Assembly: GCA_014204435.1 (NCBI GenBank)
Contig: JACHLF010000002.1
Location: forward strand, 248,001 to 312,000
Direction: 5' to 3'
Length of the DNA stretch: 64,000 nucleotides
DNA from: Mycobacteroides chelonae
GTDB taxonomy: Bacteria > Actinomycetota > Actinomycetes > Mycobacteriales > Mycobacteriaceae
Both the position numbers and the translations under genes were made by a program. The notes beneath the pieces are model-generated. The model saw only the letters and a program-made list of their open reading frames with translations, did not search any database and was not told the origin of the DNA. Each line of letters opens with the position of its first letter. Position 1 is the first letter of the stretch. This document shows positions 62,967-64,000 of this stretch, piece after piece.

Positions 62967-63782
62967 ATGAGGGCAGTTCTTCACATGGTTGTGGCAGTGT
63001 CCGTTGTTGGCGCGGCACTGGGCGGTCACGCCGCCGGCGTTGACATCACGGCCGTCAGCGTGCCGCTCGAATGGGACATCAGATCGATTGCGCCCAGACC
63101 GGACAGACAGGTGGGTATCGCGCACCCTGTGGTGGTGACATTCAACGGGCCCGTCATCGATCGTCAGTCGGCCGAGCGCGGCCTGGGGATCACGTCGTCT
63201 CCGGCCATGACGGGTAAATACGAGTGGCTCGACAGCAATGCCGTGCAATGGATTCCAGACCGGTTCTGGCCCGCGCACAGCACGGTGCGGCTGATGGTGG
63301 GCGGTAAGCCCGCGGAGATCTCGACGGGCCCGGCGCTCATCGGCATCGCGAGCATCTCACGGCACACGTTCACCGTGTCCTACGAGGGAGTGTGGCGGAA
63401 GCCGTCGGACGGTGCAGCGGGATTGCCTGCACCACATCATCTTCCCGGTTTGGGTGAAGAAGGCGTCTTCCCTGCCTCGATGGGCCGGCCGGAGTACCCG
63501 ACTCCCTTGGGTACCTACTCGGTACTAGGGAAGGAACGCTCCGTGCTCATGGATTCCAGCAGTGTCGGCATTCCTGTCACGGCTCCGGACGGCTACAAGA
63601 TCGACGTGGAGAACGCCGTCCGCTTCACCAGCCGCGGTCTGTTCGTGCATTCGGCGCCGTGGGCCGTGCCCGCGATGGGGCACGAGAACGTCAGCCACGG
63701 CTGCATCAGCCTGCCTCCGGCGGCCGCGCAGTGGTACTTCGACAACGTCAATGTCGGCGATCCGGTGGTTGTGCAGGAGTAA
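62967..63782 (+). CDS. L,D-transpeptidase (YkuD) of the peptidoglycan
   Basis: A 271-residue enzyme forming 3-3 cross-links. ATG 62967 has AGAGGAG upstream and opens a signal peptide (MRAVLHMVVAVSVVGAALGG). An Ig-like domain covers about residues 30-125 (IAHPVVVTFNGPV, WIPDRFWPAHSTVRLMVGGK). The YkuD domain has TPLGTYSVLGKER, FVHSAPWAVPAMGHENVSHG and CISLPPAAAQWYF, with catalytic His and Cys near 226 and 246. One Ig domain plus YkuD matches the shorter mycobacterial Ldt type. Confidence 0.92.
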   Translation: MRAVLHMVVAVSVVGAALGGHAAGVDITAVSVPLEWDIRSIAPRPDRQVGIAHPVVVTFNGPVIDRQSAERGLGITSSPAMTGKYEWLDSNAVQWIPDRFWPAHSTVRLMVGGKPAEISTGPALIGIASISRHTFTVSYEGVWRKPSDGAAGLPAPHHLPGLGEEGVFPASMGRPEYPTPLGTYSVLGKERSVLMDSSSVGIPVTAPDGYKIDVENAVRFTSRGLFVHSAPWAVPAMGHENVSHGCISLPPAAAQWYFDNVNVGDPVVVQE

Positions 63783-63820
63783 TGGCATGCTGCGGACTTG
63801 CTGACATGACTGGATAGCAA

Positions 63821-63855
63821 TGATGCCGAGGCCCTCTCGGGTACCTCGGCATCAT
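63821..63855. terminator. Bidirectional hairpin terminator
   Basis: Arms ATGATGCCGAGG (63821-63832) and CCTCGGCATCAT (63844-63855) pair perfectly over 12 bp around an 11-base loop. It lies between the L,D-transpeptidase stop and the end of the opposing gene, and so can serve both. Confidence 0.8.
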
Positions 63856-63875
63856 CGAAGGGTCTGATGTGGCGA

Positions 63876-64000
63876 TCAGTCCTGGGGGCCGGCCGGAGTC
63901 GGCACACCCGGGGTCGGGCCGCCCGGAACCGTCGACCCGACGGGCGCGCCCTTGCCGCCGACAGGTCCTGCGGCGATGCCACCGTCCAGCGGTGCTGCGG
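63876..64000 (-). CDS. C-terminal end of a proline/glycine-rich protein
   Basis: A leftward frame open from the window edge ends at TGA 63876 and reads AAPLDGGIAAGPVGGKGAPV, then GSTVPGGPTPGVPTPAGPQD. The Pro/Gly-rich tail is typical of mycobacterial secreted or surface proteins. A shared hairpin terminator just beyond supports a real gene. The rest lies outside the window, so no function is proposed. Confidence 0.55.
   Translation of the reverse strand, partial: AAPLDGGIAAGPVGGKGAPVGSTVPGGPTPGVPTPAGPQD

Overview
The window is a high-GC actinobacterial chromosome segment, most probably from Mycobacteroides (the Mycobacterium abscessus/chelonae group). The block ino1 - padR - DUF5318 - ponA - GT87 - rpsF - ssb - rpsR - rplI - dnaB has the same order as near the replication origin of mycobacteria. 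A PPE protein, a fused HadAB-type dehydratase, a CelA1-type GH6 enzyme and an L,D-transpeptidase support the assignment.

Layout. 1-6600: end of a 2-oxoacid dehydrogenase E2 gene, a PknH-sensor-type lipoprotein with a broken tandem copy, an SDR/TetR/acyl-CoA dehydrogenase/phosphotransferase operon behind a near-perfect palindromic operator, and an amino acid permease. 6700-17040: the conserved origin-proximal block ending in an intein-free dnaB.

17041-49133 is a nested pair of mobile elements placed directly behind dnaB. The inner one (17053-43616, 26.6 kb) is a Tn7-like transposon. Its ends read TGTAGG...CCTACA and carry arrays of TnsB-site-like repeats. It is flanked by a perfect 5-bp duplication TGTAG and carries overlapping tnsA-tnsB-tnsC followed by tniQ. 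Its cargo is a secreted matrixin-like protease with two lipoproteins, a DISARM-like defence cluster (methyltransferase, DrmE-like protein, DrmA, DrmB), a DarT-DarG toxin-antitoxin pair, an orphan MbcA-like antitoxin, an unknown two-gene membrane module and a decayed Tn554-type accessory gene. The outer element (17048-49126) ends in a 16-bp inverted repeat TGTAGGTTCTCAATTC, has IS21-like subterminal repeats and is flanked by the 7-bp direct repeat CGCCGCC. It has no transposase. It carries a methyltransferase, an ArsR-rhodanese fusion, an MddA-like methanethiol methyltransferase, a TetR regulator, a small unknown protein, a cytochrome P450 and a decayed HNH nuclease. The inner element lies 5 bp inside the tip of the outer one, 12 bp behind the dnaB stop codon. 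This suggests that the 3' end of dnaB is the attachment site read by TniQ.

49134-64000: ordinary but eroded chromosome. It holds a DUF2237 protein, an ABC-F ATPase, a deleted and frameshifted ppc remnant, two Tat-exported DUF1906 proteins, a serine hydrolase, a frameshifted MFS transporter, a PPE gene behind a probable IdeR iron box, a dehydratase, a GH6 glycosidase, a crotonase, a TetR regulator whose start runs over a methyltransferase remnant, and an L,D-transpeptidase.

All assignments come from reading motifs and gene order. No database search was possible.
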